The position numbers and the translations under genes were made by a program. A stretch of DNA of 64,000 nt, from the NCBI RefSeq assembly GCF_907165195.1, contig NZ_OU015584.1, forward strand, positions 3,544,978 through 3,608,977, read 5' to 3'. Under the pieces are notes generated by a model. That model was not told the DNA's origin. It worked only from the letters and a program-made list of their open reading frames with translations, and searched no databases. This document shows positions 8,987 to 18,016 of this stretch, piece after piece. Within the stretch, counting starts at the first letter, position 1; each line of letters begins with the position of its first letter. The stretch comes from Parvicella tangerina. GTDB taxonomy: Bacteria > Bacteroidota > Bacteroidia > Flavobacteriales_D > Parvicellaceae.

Positions 8987-8994
8987 CAAATATA
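8987..8994 (-). promoter_or_regulatory. -7 promoter box of the GNAT gene, almost abutting its ATG
   Basis: On the minus strand TATATTTG matches TAnnTTTG and ends 4 nt before the ATG at 8982. With the usual start site a few bases downstream of the box, transcription would begin at or next to the start codon. Confidence 0.5.
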
Positions 8995-9116
8995 AGCGAA
9001 AACAATTAATTTTTTCAGCAGATTTACTAAATTCGTGCAAATTTAACATGTATTTCACATTGATTTTCAGTTGAGAACACAACCCTCCATTAAACACACT
9101 TTTCTGTTCATAAGTG

Positions 9117-9147
9117 TTTGTTAATTAAAAAATAAGTTCTATCTTCG
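9117..9147 (+). promoter_or_regulatory. Promoter of rplM-rpsI
   Basis: TTTG at 9117-9120 and TATCTTCG at 9140-9147, spaced 19 bp, fit the Bacteroidota housekeeping promoter. The box ends 45 nt before the GTG start of rplM. Confidence 0.65.
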
Positions 9148-9192
9148 CAGCCCCATTTAGGGAAAGTACGCAATTTTAAAAGACTAAAAATC

Positions 9193-9648
9193 GTGAATAC
9201 ACTAAGTTACAAGACTGTTTCAGCTACAAAAGAGACCGCTGATAAAAAGTGGCATTTAGTTGATGCTGAAGGACAGACATTAGGAAGAATGGCAAGTAAG
9301 GTTGCCAAAATTATTCGTGGTAAGCATAAAACTAATTTTACTCCTCATGCTGACTGTGGAGATTACGTGGTTGTGATCAATGCAGACAAAATTAACTTGA
9401 GTGGAAACAAGTGGGATGAGAAAGTTTATACTCGTCACACAGGATATCCAGGAGGACAAAGAACAGCTACGGCTTCTGAGCTTTTAGCTAAACGTCCTGA
9501 AAGGCTAGTTGAGATGGCTGTAAAAGGAATGTTACCTAAAAACAGATTAGGAAACCAATTATATAAAAATCTATACGTGTATGCTGGTGCAGAGCACAAC
9601 CAAGAAGCTCAAAAGCCTGCACTTTTAGATTTAGACACAATTAAGTAA
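9193..9648 (+). CDS. rplM: 50S ribosomal protein L13
   Basis: A 151-residue large-subunit protein. Family landmarks are KKWHLVDAEGQTLGRMASKVA near the N-terminus, FTPHADCGDYVVVINADKI in the centre, YTRHTGYPGGQR, and VKGMLPKNRLG. The start is GTG at 9193: the reading NTLSYKTVSA that follows matches the usual N-terminus of L13 in this phylum, and no ATG lies upstream in a suitable place. It is followed after 9 nt by rpsI, the classical L13-S9 pair. Length is normal. Confidence 0.97.
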   Translation: MNTLSYKTVSATKETADKKWHLVDAEGQTLGRMASKVAKIIRGKHKTNFTPHADCGDYVVVINADKINLSGNKWDEKVYTRHTGYPGGQRTATASELLAKRPERLVEMAVKGMLPKNRLGNQLYKNLYVYAGAEHNQEAQKPALLDLDTIK

Positions 9649-9657
9649 TAAAGAATC

Positions 9658-10044
9658 ATGGGTGTAATTAATACTATTGGAAGAAGAAAATCATCTGTAG
9701 CCAGAATTTATCTGTCTGAAGGAAAAGGGAATATCGTAGTAAACAAAAAAGACTACAAAGAGTATTTTCCAATTGGAACGCTTCAGTATAAGATCAACCA
9801 ACCGTTCATGTTAACAGAAACTGAAGGGAAGTTTGATGTTAAGGTAAATGTTTCTGGTGGAGGTGTTAATGGACAGGTTGAAGCAGTAAGACTTGCGATC
9901 TCAAGAGCGCTGGTTGAAATTGATGCTGAAAACAAACCTGCTCTAAAGGCAGAAGGATTGATGACGCGTGACCCAAGAATGGTTGAGCGTAAGAAGCCTG
10001 GACAGCCTAAAGCAAGAAAGAAATTCCAGTTTAGCAAGCGTTAA
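9658..10044 (+). CDS. rpsI: 30S ribosomal protein S9
   Basis: A 128-residue small-subunit protein. It opens GVINTIGRRKSSVARIYL and carries VNVSGGGVNGQVEAVRLAI in the middle. It ends with the basic tail RDPRMVERKKPGQPKARKKF...SKR, whose last residues contact tRNA in the P site. Second gene of the rplM operon. The next gene, rpsB, follows after 164 nt containing a stem-loop. Confidence 0.97.
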   Translation: MGVINTIGRRKSSVARIYLSEGKGNIVVNKKDYKEYFPIGTLQYKINQPFMLTETEGKFDVKVNVSGGGVNGQVEAVRLAISRALVEIDAENKPALKAEGLMTRDPRMVERKKPGQPKARKKFQFSKR

Positions 10045-10060
10045 TATATTGTATTTAAGC

Positions 10061-10100
10061 AGCACTTCCCCGGTCTTTCGGGATTCGGGGAGCCAGTGCT
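10061..10100 (+). promoter_or_regulatory. Stem-loop between rpsI and rpsB (terminator, attenuator or rpsB leader)
   Basis: AGCACT (10061-10066) pairs with AGTGCT (10095-10100), and CCCCG (10068-10072) with CGGGG (10086-10090), with an asymmetric bulge AGCC on the 3' side. The sequence after it (TATTTAG) is not a clean U-tract, so a simple intrinsic terminator is doubtful. An r-protein autoregulatory leader for rpsB-tsf or a processing site is equally possible. No clear -7 box was found between it and rpsB. Confidence 0.5.
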
Positions 10101-10208
10101 TATTTAGAATCTAAGCTTCATGTTAACCAAATTCGTTTGCTTGCATGTTGCTGCTGAGAAAGCTAAAAGGAACATTTAATAACTCAGTCAAAAGAAAGTA
10201 AATTAAAA

Positions 10209-11021
10209 ATGGCAAAGACTAACTTTGAAGACCTGCTTAAAGCAGGCGTGCACTTCGGGCACTTGAAAAGCAAATGGAATCCGGCAATGGCTCCTTACGT
10301 ATTTGGAGAAAGAAAAGGGATTCACATCATCGACCTTAACAAAACGGTTAAGAAAATTGACGAAGCTGCAAACGCGCTTCAATCTATCGCAAAATCAGGT
10401 AGAAAAGTACTTTTCGTTGCAACTAAAAAGCAAGCACAAGAAATTCTTGAAGAAAGAATGAAAGGCACAACTATGCCTTACATCACTGAAAGATGGCCAG
10501 GTGGTTTGTTGACCAACTTCAAAACTACAAGAAGAACCATCAAGAAGATGAGTGCTATTGAGAAGTTGATCACAGACAAAGACAACGTAAACATTTCTAA
10601 AAGAGAGCGTCTTCAGAAATCAAGACAAAAAGCGAAACTGGATAAAGTGTTTGGAAACATTGTAGACATGAGCAGACTTCCTGCTGCGATCTTCATTGTA
10701 GACATCAAGAAAGAAGCAATTGCTCTTGCAGAAGCGAAAAAACTTGGCATTCCGGTTTTTGCTATGGTTGATACTAACTCTGATCCTAGTGATGTTGAAT
10801 TTGTTATTCCTTCAAACGATGATGCAACTAAATCTATCGACTTGGTTGTTTCAGTGATGGCAGATGCTATTAAAGAAGGTCTAGAGGAAAGAAAAGCAGG
10901 AAAGGCAAAAGCTGCTAAAGAGAAAGAAGAAGCTAAAGCACAAGAAGAAACGGCTAAGGCAGAATCAGCTAAGGAAGAAGAAGTTGAAGAAGCTACTGAA
11001 GAGAAAACTACTGCAAAGTAA
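10209..11021 (+). CDS. rpsB: 30S ribosomal protein S2
   Basis: A 270-residue small-subunit protein. It opens TNFEDLLKAGVHFGHLKSKW and carries the family landmarks NPAMAPYVFGERKGIHIIDL, ERWPGGLLTNFKT and FAMVDTNSDPSDVEFVIPSNDD. The residues after about 225 form a low-complexity Ala/Lys/Glu tail typical of S2 in this phylum and expected to be disordered. Followed by tsf after 39 nt in the conserved rpsB-tsf order. Confidence 0.97.
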   Translation: MAKTNFEDLLKAGVHFGHLKSKWNPAMAPYVFGERKGIHIIDLNKTVKKIDEAANALQSIAKSGRKVLFVATKKQAQEILEERMKGTTMPYITERWPGGLLTNFKTTRRTIKKMSAIEKLITDKDNVNISKRERLQKSRQKAKLDKVFGNIVDMSRLPAAIFIVDIKKEAIALAEAKKLGIPVFAMVDTNSDPSDVEFVIPSNDDATKSIDLVVSVMADAIKEGLEERKAGKAKAAKEKEEAKAQEETAKAESAKEEEVEEATEEKTTAK

Positions 11022-11060
11022 TTACGTAATCTTAAGTTATAACCTGTAATATTTAAAATC

Positions 11061-11885
11061 ATGGCTGCAATTACTGCAAAAGACGTAAATGAATTAAGAA
11101 AAAAGACCGGAGCTGGAATGATGGACTGTAAGAAAGCGCTTACAGAAGCAAACGGTGATATGCAAGAAGCGATGGACCTTCTTAGAAAGAAAGGTCAGAA
11201 GATCGCTGCTAAAAGAGGAGATAGAGAAGCATCAGAAGGGTTGGTTCTAGCCGAAGCTAATGCTGACGGAAGCAAAGGATATATCCTTAGCCTAAACTGT
11301 GAAACTGACTTCGTTGCAAAAAATGAAGATTTCGGAAAGTTAGCTAAGAGCTTTTTAGATACGGCAATGTCAAACAATGTTGAAGACAAAGATGCTTTAC
11401 TTGCGTTGACTGTTGACGGTATGACTATCGCTGATAAAATCACTGAGCAATCAGGTGTTATTGGTGAAAAGTTAGAAATTGGTGACTACGGTGTTGTTGA
11501 GGCTGCTAAAGTTGTTGCTTACAACCACCCAGGAAACCAAATCGCATCTATCGTTGGTTTGACTGCTGATGATGTTGACGCTGGAAGACAAGTTGCGATG
11601 CAAGTTGCTGCAATGGCTCCAGTTGCTGTAGATGAGAACTCCGTTCCTCAAGATATTATTGAGAAAGAATTGGAAATTGGTAAAGAGCTGGCTATTCAGG
11701 AAGGTAAACCAGCTGAAATGGCGGAAAAAATTGCTCAAGGAAGATTAAAGAAATTCTTCAAAGAGACAACGCTTCTTAACCAACAGTTCATTAAGGATAA
11801 TAAGCAAACTGTGAAAGATTTCTTAAAGTCTCAAAATGCAGACCTAACTGTAACGAGCTTTAAACGCATCTCACTCTCAGTTTAA
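11061..11885 (+). CDS. tsf: Elongation factor Ts
   Basis: A 274-residue guanine-nucleotide exchange factor for EF-Tu. The N-terminal UBA-like module (VNELRKKTGAGMMDCKKAL) is followed by the core with the TDFVAKN motif that contacts EF-Tu, and the C-terminal region containing GKPAEMAEKIAQGRLKKFF. Length is typical for Bacteroidota. A strong intrinsic terminator follows the stop codon directly, ending the r-protein transcript before pyrH. Confidence 0.97.
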   Translation: MAAITAKDVNELRKKTGAGMMDCKKALTEANGDMQEAMDLLRKKGQKIAAKRGDREASEGLVLAEANADGSKGYILSLNCETDFVAKNEDFGKLAKSFLDTAMSNNVEDKDALLALTVDGMTIADKITEQSGVIGEKLEIGDYGVVEAAKVVAYNHPGNQIASIVGLTADDVDAGRQVAMQVAAMAPVAVDENSVPQDIIEKELEIGKELAIQEGKPAEMAEKIAQGRLKKFFKETTLLNQQFIKDNKQTVKDFLKSQNADLTVTSFKRISLSV

Positions 11886-11898
11886 ATTAATCTCACTC

Positions 11899-11937
11899 AA
11901 AAAACCCTGACAGTTTTCACTAGTCAGGGTTTTTTTT
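11899..11937 (+). terminator. Intrinsic terminator of rpsB-tsf
   Basis: AAAACCCTGAC (11901-11911) pairs perfectly with GTCAGGGTTTT (11923-11933) across an 11-nt loop, followed by a run of T to 11937. It lies between tsf and pyrH. Confidence 0.9.
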
Positions 11938-11971
11938 GCATATTTGTTTCAACCAATCTCAAAAGCAATCA

Positions 11972-12679
11972 ATGAAATATAAAAGAATACTTCTTAAGCT
12001 AAGTGGTGAAGCGCTTATGGGAGATAAGCAATTCGGAATTGACAATAACCGACTGATGCAGTACGCTCAAGAGATCAAAAGCGTTGCAGAAGCTGGTGTT
12101 CAAGTGGCCATCGTGATTGGTGGTGGAAACATCTTTAGGGGTGTTCAAGCAGAAGAAGGTGGGATGGATCGCACCCAAGGAGACTACATGGGTATGTTAG
12201 CCACAATGATCAACAGCATGGCCTTGCAGGCAGCAATTGAATCTCTCGGTATTCAGACCCGTTTACAGTCGGCCATTTCTATGAAAGAAATTGCTGAACC
12301 CTTCATTAAACGAAGAGCAGTTAGGCATTTAGAAAAAGGAAGAATTGTCATTTTTGGAGCTGGTACAGGGAATCCTTTTTTCACAACGGATTCTGCTGGA
12401 GCACTTAGAGCAATTGAGATTGAAGCTGACGTGATCCTGAAAGGAACGAGGGTAGATGGAATCTATGACATGGATCCTGAAAAAAACCCTAATGCTGTGA
12501 AATTCCAACAAATCACCTTTGATGAAGCTTATGCGAAAGGACTGAACGTGATGGACATGACCGCATTCACCCTTTGCAAAGAAAATAAAATGGATTTAGT
12601 CGTTTTTGATATGAATCAACCCGGAAACTTAATGAAAGTTGTTGAGGGGGAAAGCATCGGAACAACCGTAGAAGTATAA
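11972..12679 (+). CDS. pyrH: Uridylate kinase
   Basis: A 235-residue UMP kinase (UMP + ATP to UDP + ADP), pyrimidine biosynthesis, cytoplasmic hexamer of the amino-acid kinase fold. Visible are [15 protein letters not shown] at the N-terminus, the [11 protein letters not shown] loop, and the [19 protein letters not shown] substrate region. The ATG at 11972 begins [12 protein letters not shown]; an in-frame ATG at 11936 would start inside the upstream terminator's T-run and is rejected. CATATTTG at 11939-11946 is a one-mismatch -7 box. Frr follows after 18 nt, a common pairing. Confidence 0.96.
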   Translation: MKYKRILLKLSGEALMGDKQFGIDNNRLMQYAQEIKSVAEAGVQVAIVIGGGNIFRGVQAEEGGMDRTQGDYMGMLATMINSMALQAAIESLGIQTRLQSAISMKEIAEPFIKRRAVRHLEKGRIVIFGAGTGNPFFTTDSAGALRAIEIEADVILKGTRVDGIYDMDPEKNPNAVKFQQITFDEAYAKGLNVMDMTAFTLCKENKMDLVVFDMNQPGNLMKVVEGESIGTTVEV

Positions 12680-12697
12680 CAATTAAAGAATTAAATT

Positions 12698-13261
12698 ATG
12701 AGTGAAGAAGTTTCAATGGCATTAAGCGAAGCTGAGGATGGAATGAAAAGTTCTATCGATCACCTTACAACAGAATTAACTAAGATTCGTGCAGGGAGAG
12801 CAACTCCCTCTATGCTTGATACGGTAAGAGTAGACTATTATGGAAGTCCTACACCTCTTAGTCAGGTAGGAAACGTAAATACGTTGGATGGACGAACATT
12901 GACCGTTCAACCCTGGGAAAAATCGTTACTTGATGAGATCGCTAAAGGGATCATGAATGCCAACCTCGGGCTCAACCCACAAAACAATGGTGAAATGATC
13001 ATTATTTCAGTTCCACCTCTTACAGAGGAAAGGAGAAAAGATTTAGTGAAACATGCCAAAGCGGAAGGTGAAAATGCAAAGGTTAGTATTCGTTCGAAGC
13101 GTAAAGATGCGAATGACTTCATAAAAGGATTAAAAAACGAAGGCCTAAGTGAAGATCAGGTTAAGGACGCTGAAGATTCGGTTCAAAAGCTTACCGACAA
13201 ATACATTGCCCGTGTAGACGAACTGGTAGATGCCAAGGAGGCTGACATCATGAAAGTTTAG
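12698..13261 (+). CDS. frr: Ribosome recycling factor
   Basis: A 187-residue factor that, with EF-G, splits the post-termination ribosome. Landmarks are LTTELTKIRAGRATPSMLD in helix 1, VDYYGSPTPLSQVGNV in domain II, LTVQPWEK, and PPLTEERRKDLVKHAK in helix 2. The long three-helix bundle continues to the end. Standard length. Six nt separate it from the next lipoprotein gene. Confidence 0.97.
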   Translation: MSEEVSMALSEAEDGMKSSIDHLTTELTKIRAGRATPSMLDTVRVDYYGSPTPLSQVGNVNTLDGRTLTVQPWEKSLLDEIAKGIMNANLGLNPQNNGEMIIISVPPLTEERRKDLVKHAKAEGENAKVSIRSKRKDANDFIKGLKNEGLSEDQVKDAEDSVQKLTDKYIARVDELVDAKEADIMKV

Positions 13262-13267
13262 TACGTC

Positions 13268-13876
13268 ATGAAAAACAAATTACTCCTTTTACTTAGTACT
13301 ACAACTTTACTTCTGGCTTGTGAGAACAAACCGAACGAAGAAGTTGAGCACAGTGAGGATGTAGCTGACACTAACACTCAAGAGAATTCTTCTAAAATAG
13401 AGGATGACATTGTGCTCTTCAACAACAGCGTAGTTGCTCACACAGATATGGCGGAAGTACAGATTGCTCAACTCATGGAGCTCGATGAGCAAGACGTGAA
13501 TGCTGAAGAAATGATAGCTGCCGCAGAAAAAGTAAAGCTGGATATTCAAGATAGGGTTAATGACCTCACCCACCTTAAAGCAGTAGGAAATGGATCTGAA
13601 GACTTCTTAAAAGCAGCAATTGATCACTTATCAACAGTAGAGCGACTGACTGATATTTACATTGATTTTGCCGACAACCTCTCCGTACCTGATAGCTTAT
13701 GGAACGAGGAGATGGGTAAGCTTTGGTTAAATTTGGCAGAGCCAGTTTTTTTGGAATACGAAGACTCTTATGAACTGCTCGAAATTGCTCAAGGGAACTT
13801 CAGTTCACTAAACGACAAGGATCTCGTTCCTTCCTTTGATAAAACTCTTGAGGAGCTGCAAGAAGAAACCCAATAG
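13268..13876 (+). CDS. Putative lipoprotein, mostly helical
   Basis: A 202-residue protein with a lipoprotein signal peptide (MKNKLLLLLSTTTLLLAC, Cys at residue 18), then an acidic Glu/Asp/Thr-rich linker to about residue 48 and a helical domain. The helical part has heptad-like stretches (AEEMIAAAEKVKLDIQDRVN). It resembles small periplasmic helical lipoproteins (the LIC11966/YbiS-like type seen near housekeeping genes in Bacteroidota), but I do not recognise a named family. It lies 6 nt after frr, so it is probably co-transcribed. Confidence 0.75.
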   Translation: MKNKLLLLLSTTTLLLACENKPNEEVEHSEDVADTNTQENSSKIEDDIVLFNNSVVAHTDMAEVQIAQLMELDEQDVNAEEMIAAAEKVKLDIQDRVNDLTHLKAVGNGSEDFLKAAIDHLSTVERLTDIYIDFADNLSVPDSLWNEEMGKLWLNLAEPVFLEYEDSYELLEIAQGNFSSLNDKDLVPSFDKTLEELQEETQ

Positions 13877-13970
13877 CATTTCTTACCCCAACATTAGACT
13901 TCCTCATTGGCTTACTTCAATTCTTAGATATTTTTAAGGATGTTTCTTCCCTTTGTCCTAGAATAAGGGT

Positions 13971-13978
13971 TAAATTCG
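13971..13978 (+). promoter_or_regulatory. Candidate -7 box of ccsBA
   Basis: TAAATTCG fits the TAnnTTCG variant and ends 17 nt before the ATG at 13996. TTTG at 13952-13955 is upstream, but the gap is 15 bp, shorter than usual. Confidence 0.4.
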
Positions 13979-13995
13979 CAACCAGAAAGTGAACC

Positions 13996-16900
13996 ATGGC
14001 AAAATCAAGTCTTCTCAATACGTTTATTTCTACCCGAATGATGGCAACATTACTGTTGATTTTTGCAGTAAGTATAGGGTCAGCAACGTTTATTGAGGAC
14101 TATTGGGATCTTGAGGCCGCACAGCGAATTGTGTATCATGCGTGGTGGTTTAAAACCGTTATTTTACTCTTAGTCGTAAATTTTATCGGGAACATTAAAA
14201 GGTATCAGTTGCTTCAACGAAAAAAATGGTCTATCCTCCTCATTCATCTCGGTTTGATTATCACGATTATTGGTGCTGCGATCACCCATTATTTTAGTTT
14301 TGACGGTATTGTGCGTGTAAAGGAAGGAGAAGTTGTTTCCAAAATGTGGACCATGGATCCATACTTTGAGTTACAGGTGATCAATGAAGAATCAGGGAAA
14401 ATGTACAAGCACCCGATGAAGTTGAAGCCCAGTAGTTGTCCTCTTTTAAGCAACTATTTTGAGTTTGAGATAGATCCTTTCCAACAAGGGATTACAAAGG
14501 TTGAATATGTAGAATTTTTGCAAGGAAGAACTCTAGGCGCTCCAATCGACAGCTCAGAAAATGGAATCAATACGCTTGAGTTAGTCTTTGAAGGTATGAA
14601 GTCAGAGTATATTCCTGAAGGCACCTACTTAGAAAAGGATGGATACGTGCTAACGTATAATAATCCACAACCAGATGCCATTAATATTACGGGTAAAGAT
14701 GAGTCTCTCGAAATTGACTTTCCTGAAGATGTCAATAGACTAAGTATGGAGACCCAGTTGATGGACACACTATTTGCTGGCAAACATCCCTTCAAAAAGC
14801 GTCATCTTCATAGCTTACCTGGGTTGAACATCGTCTTAAAAGCTTTCCATTATAAATTTGATCGACCAGTAGTTGAATCAGATGATGGTCAGGATATTCT
14901 TAAAGTAAAAATAACGCATAACGGAGATAGCAGAACTGTAAGTCTTTGGGGAGGAAAAGATGTTCCTGTTCAGCCAGAGCCTTACGTTATCGGTGGTGAA
15001 ACCTTCTTCCTTCGTTTTGGTAAAATCGAAATGGAACTTCCCTTTTCGATTCGATTAGATGATTTTATTCTGGGGACTTATCCTGGTTCAAATAGACATA
15101 GTTCTTATCGAAGCGAAGTGAGTGTTTATCCTAAAGGGGCGAACCCTCTTGAATCAGGGGAACAATATTCTATCTATATGAACAACGTTCTTGATTACGA
15201 AGGATATCGGGTTTTTCAAGAATCTTTTGATGAAGTAGATGGCGTTCAAATGTCTCAGTTCAGAGTGAACTATGATTACTGGGGGACGAAAGTCACTTAC
15301 CTTGGCTATATCGTATTATCCATCGGGTTTATTTTCAGCCTGTTTAATAAAAACTCAAGATTCCTGGAATTGGGAAAAAAGCTCGGCAAAAACAAATCGA
15401 AGACTGCACTATTCACAGGACTTTTTGCTCTAACAAGTTTCTCAGTGTTTGGCCAGCAGGACTACAAACCAGTATCTCAGGAACACTGTGATAAATTCAA
15501 TGAGCTGCTGGTAATGTCATATACGGAGCGTATTGAACCGTGCAATAGTCTAGCTTATGACCTGATCAGAAAACTAGCAAGAAAAGATGCTTGGAATGTA
15601 GAAGGAACTAACTTCAAGCTTTCCCCTGAGCAAATTTTGTTGGATATGTTCATTGAACCCGGTTTCTGGGCTGATCAAAAAGTCATTAAGTTCAAAGCAC
15701 AAACCGGACTGGGAAAAGACCTAAACGTTGAGGGTAATTTTATGTCCTTTACGGATCTATACGACATTTTAGATGATTCTACTTCTCAATATGTTCAGCC
15801 CAAGACATTTCAAATTGAACATAATGGTCAACAGGTTTCCTGCACTTTTGACTCATTAGTAAGCTGGGCAGAGTCAAAACCCATGAGCAAGCGGAACACC
15901 TATGATAAAGAGGTGCTAAAGCTCAATGATAAAATTGGCATTTTCTGGCAGGCAACTCAGGGGCACTTACTTAAAATCATTCCCGTAAAAACCAGTGACA
16001 AAATCAAGTGGGTAAGTTGGTTTGATGAAGAAGCCAATATCGATTTTTCTCAAGGGAACCTTGCGGGTGGGAAAAAACTTACAGGAGCCATGCTGATTAG
16101 GACTTACTTGAACACCTTGATTGAAGGGAAGTCCACAGGAGATTATAGTGGTGCTGATCAGGTACTTGATATCATTAAGATCTACCAACGTAAAGTTTAT
16201 GAATCAAAACCAGGTGACCTTCCATCTGAAGAACTGGTTGCCTTAGAAATTGCCTACAACAAATTCAATCTTTTTAATCGCCTTCGGAACATCTATAGTT
16301 TATTAGGCCTTCTTTTGATCCCGTTAACCTTAATTCAGCGTCTTGGCAAGAATGATCGTAGATGGCTCAAGATCTTGATCAATATCTTAATTGGTGTTTT
16401 TGCTTTGTGCTTTTTAGCTCATACAGCAAACCTTGCTTTGAGGTGGTACATTATCGGTCATGCTCCCTGGAGTGACGGTTACGAAGCATTAACAATGATC
16501 GCATGGGGGGTAACACTCGCAGGGTTGGTATTTACCAGATACTCCAAAATTGTTACGGGTGCAACAGCGCTAATGGCATTCTTAATTTTGATGACTGCTG
16601 GCCACTCTCAGTACGACCCTCAAATGAGTGACTTAGAACCTGTGTTAAAATCCTACTGGCTCAATATTCACGTTGCGGCAATTACCTTGAGCTACAGTTT
16701 CTTCGGTCTTGGTTTTATCTTAAGTTTGATTAACTTAGGAATGATGGCATTTAGATCCAAGAAAGACTTAAAAAATAGCAATACGATTATTGCTGAATTA
16801 AGCAATGTCAATGAAATGACGTTAACGATAGGACTCGTTTTAGCCACCATAGGAACATTCCTAGGAGGTGTATGGGCGAATGAAAGCTGGGGAAGATATT

Positions 16901-17208
16901 GGGCTTGGGATGCCAAAGAAGTTTGGGCCCTCGTGATTGTTCTTGTTTACGCAGTAGTTCTTCACATGAGGTTTGTACCTGGCCTCAGAGGCAAGTATGC
17001 GTTAAACCTAGCCACTCTTTGGTCATTCAGTACAGTGATTATGACTTTTGTGGGAGTAAATTACTACTTGACTAAAGGGCTTCATAGCTATGCGCGCGGT
17101 GATGCACCCGCTTTTGCCTGGTGGGTTTGGCTAATTATATTTGGTCTTATTGGACTTAGTATATTTGCCTGGGTCAAAGAAAAAAGAATCAAAAAAACGA
17201 AAACTTAA
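13996..17208 (+). CDS. ccsBA: Cytochrome c biogenesis protein CcsBA (ResB-CcsA fusion)
   Basis: A 1070-residue integral membrane protein of system II cytochrome c maturation, which exports haem and attaches it to CXXCH motifs. The N-terminal part (about 1-480) is ResB-like, with membrane segments near residues 20-35, 48-64, 75-95 and 435-452 around a large periplasmic domain. A central periplasmic stretch (about 490-760) leads to the CcsA-like half with multiple membrane spans. The haem-handling tryptophan-rich motif reads WGRYWAWDAKEVWA near residue 965. Candidate haem-ligand histidines are in GHAPWSDGYEA (near 820), LNIHVAAITLSY (near 891) and GLHSYARGD (near 1029). One continuous frame makes this a natural fusion, common in Bacteroidota. 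The crotonase gene follows 2 nt later. Confidence 0.93.
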   Translation: MAKSSLLNTFISTRMMATLLLIFAVSIGSATFIEDYWDLEAAQRIVYHAWWFKTVILLLVVNFIGNIKRYQLLQRKKWSILLIHLGLIITIIGAAITHYFSFDGIVRVKEGEVVSKMWTMDPYFELQVINEESGKMYKHPMKLKPSSCPLLSNYFEFEIDPFQQGITKVEYVEFLQGRTLGAPIDSSENGINTLELVFEGMKSEYIPEGTYLEKDGYVLTYNNPQPDAINITGKDESLEIDFPEDVNRLSMETQLMDTLFAGKHPFKKRHLHSLPGLNIVLKAFHYKFDRPVVESDDGQDILKVKITHNGDSRTVSLWGGKDVPVQPEPYVIGGETFFLRFGKIEMELPFSIRLDDFILGTYPGSNRHSSYRSEVSVYPKGANPLESGEQYSIYMNNVLDYEGYRVFQESFDEVDGVQMSQFRVNYDYWGTKVTYLGYIVLSIGFIFSLFNKNSRFLELGKKLGKNKSKTALFTGLFALTSFSVFGQQDYKPVSQEHCDKFNELLVMSYTERIEPCNSLAYDLIRKLARKDAWNVEGTNFKLSPEQILLDMFIEPGFWADQKVIKFKAQTGLGKDLNVEGNFMSFTDLYDILDDSTSQYVQPKTFQIEHNGQQVSCTFDSLVSWAESKPMSKRNTYDKEVLKLNDKIGIFWQATQGHLLKIIPVKTSDKIKWVSWFDEEANIDFSQGNLAGGKKLTGAMLIRTYLNTLIEGKSTGDYSGADQVLDIIKIYQRKVYESKPGDLPSEELVALEIAYNKFNLFNRLRNIYSLLGLLLIPLTLIQRLGKNDRRWLKILINILIGVFALCFLAHTANLALRWYIIGHAPWSDGYEALTMIAWGVTLAGLVFTRYSKIVTGATALMAFLILMTAGHSQYDPQMSDLEPVLKSYWLNIHVAAITLSYSFFGLGFILSLINLGMMAFRSKKDLKNSNTIIAELSNVNEMTLTIGLVLATIGTFLGGVWANESWGRYWAWDAKEVWALVIVLVYAVVLHMRFVPGLRGKYALNLATLWSFSTVIMTFVGVNYYLTKGLHSYARGDAPAFAWWVWLIIFGLIGLSIFAWVKEKRIKKTKT

Positions 17209-17210
17209 CT

Positions 17211-17987
17211 ATGAGTACAGACGCTATCAATCAGGGAGATGTAACCTTCTCCACAGACGAAAAAGGAATTACAACCATTGAATTCTTTCACCCATTGAGT
17301 AATTCATTACCTGGAAGAGTGCTTGGCAAACTAGCCGATACAATTACTCAACTTGGTCAGGATGATAACACAAAAGTGATCATTTTAAAATCCGCGGGTG
17401 ATCGGGCTTTTTGTGCTGGAGCTAGCTTTGATGAATTGATCTCAATTGACAATCTGGAAACGGGTAAAATCTTTTTCTCTGGATTTGCGAATGTTATTAA
17501 TGCTGCTCGTAAATGTCCGAAGTTGATCATTGGTCGAGTACAAGGCAAGGCTGTTGGTGGTGGAGTTGGCATGGCTAGTGCGGTTGACTATTGTTTCGCT
17601 ACTAAATTTGCTTCGGTTAAGTTAAGTGAACTCGCTATTGGAATTGGTCCTTTTGTTGTTGGACCAGCCGTTGAACGAAAAGTTGGGACATCAACAATGA
17701 GCATGATGGCAATCAATGCCACTGAATGGTATTCTGCTGAATGGGCAAGAGAAAAAGGCCTTTATGCGAATATTTATGAATCAGCCGATGAAATGGACAC
17801 GGCAATTGCTGAACTTGCTGATAAATTAGCCAATTCAAACCCAGAGGCAATGAGACTACTCAAAAAAGTCTTTTGGGAAGGAACAGAAAACTGGGATGAC
17901 CTTTTGAGTGAAAGAGCAGCAATGAGCGGTAGGCTGGTGCTTTCTGAATTCACGAAAAATGCGATCAATAAATTCAAAAAGAAATAA
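17211..17987 (+). CDS. Enoyl-CoA hydratase/isomerase (crotonase) family protein
   Basis: A 258-residue crotonase-fold enzyme. The oxyanion-hole segments are visible: RAFCAGASFDEL (about 65-76) and GKAVGGGVGMASAVDY (about 112-127). At the first catalytic Glu position of hydratases (GGGxE) this protein has Gly120, while the second Glu is kept (LSELAIGIGP, Glu140). Loss of one Glu fits isomerases or other crotonase activities rather than a classical two-Glu hydratase, so the reaction is left open. It starts 2 nt after the ccsBA stop and is probably co-transcribed, though no functional link is evident. Confidence 0.85.
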   Translation: MSTDAINQGDVTFSTDEKGITTIEFFHPLSNSLPGRVLGKLADTITQLGQDDNTKVIILKSAGDRAFCAGASFDELISIDNLETGKIFFSGFANVINAARKCPKLIIGRVQGKAVGGGVGMASAVDYCFATKFASVKLSELAIGIGPFVVGPAVERKVGTSTMSMMAINATEWYSAEWAREKGLYANIYESADEMDTAIAELADKLANSNPEAMRLLKKVFWEGTENWDDLLSERAAMSGRLVLSEFTKNAINKFKKK

Positions 17988-18016
17988 TTAACTTAGGACA
18001 AACAAAAACACTAATT

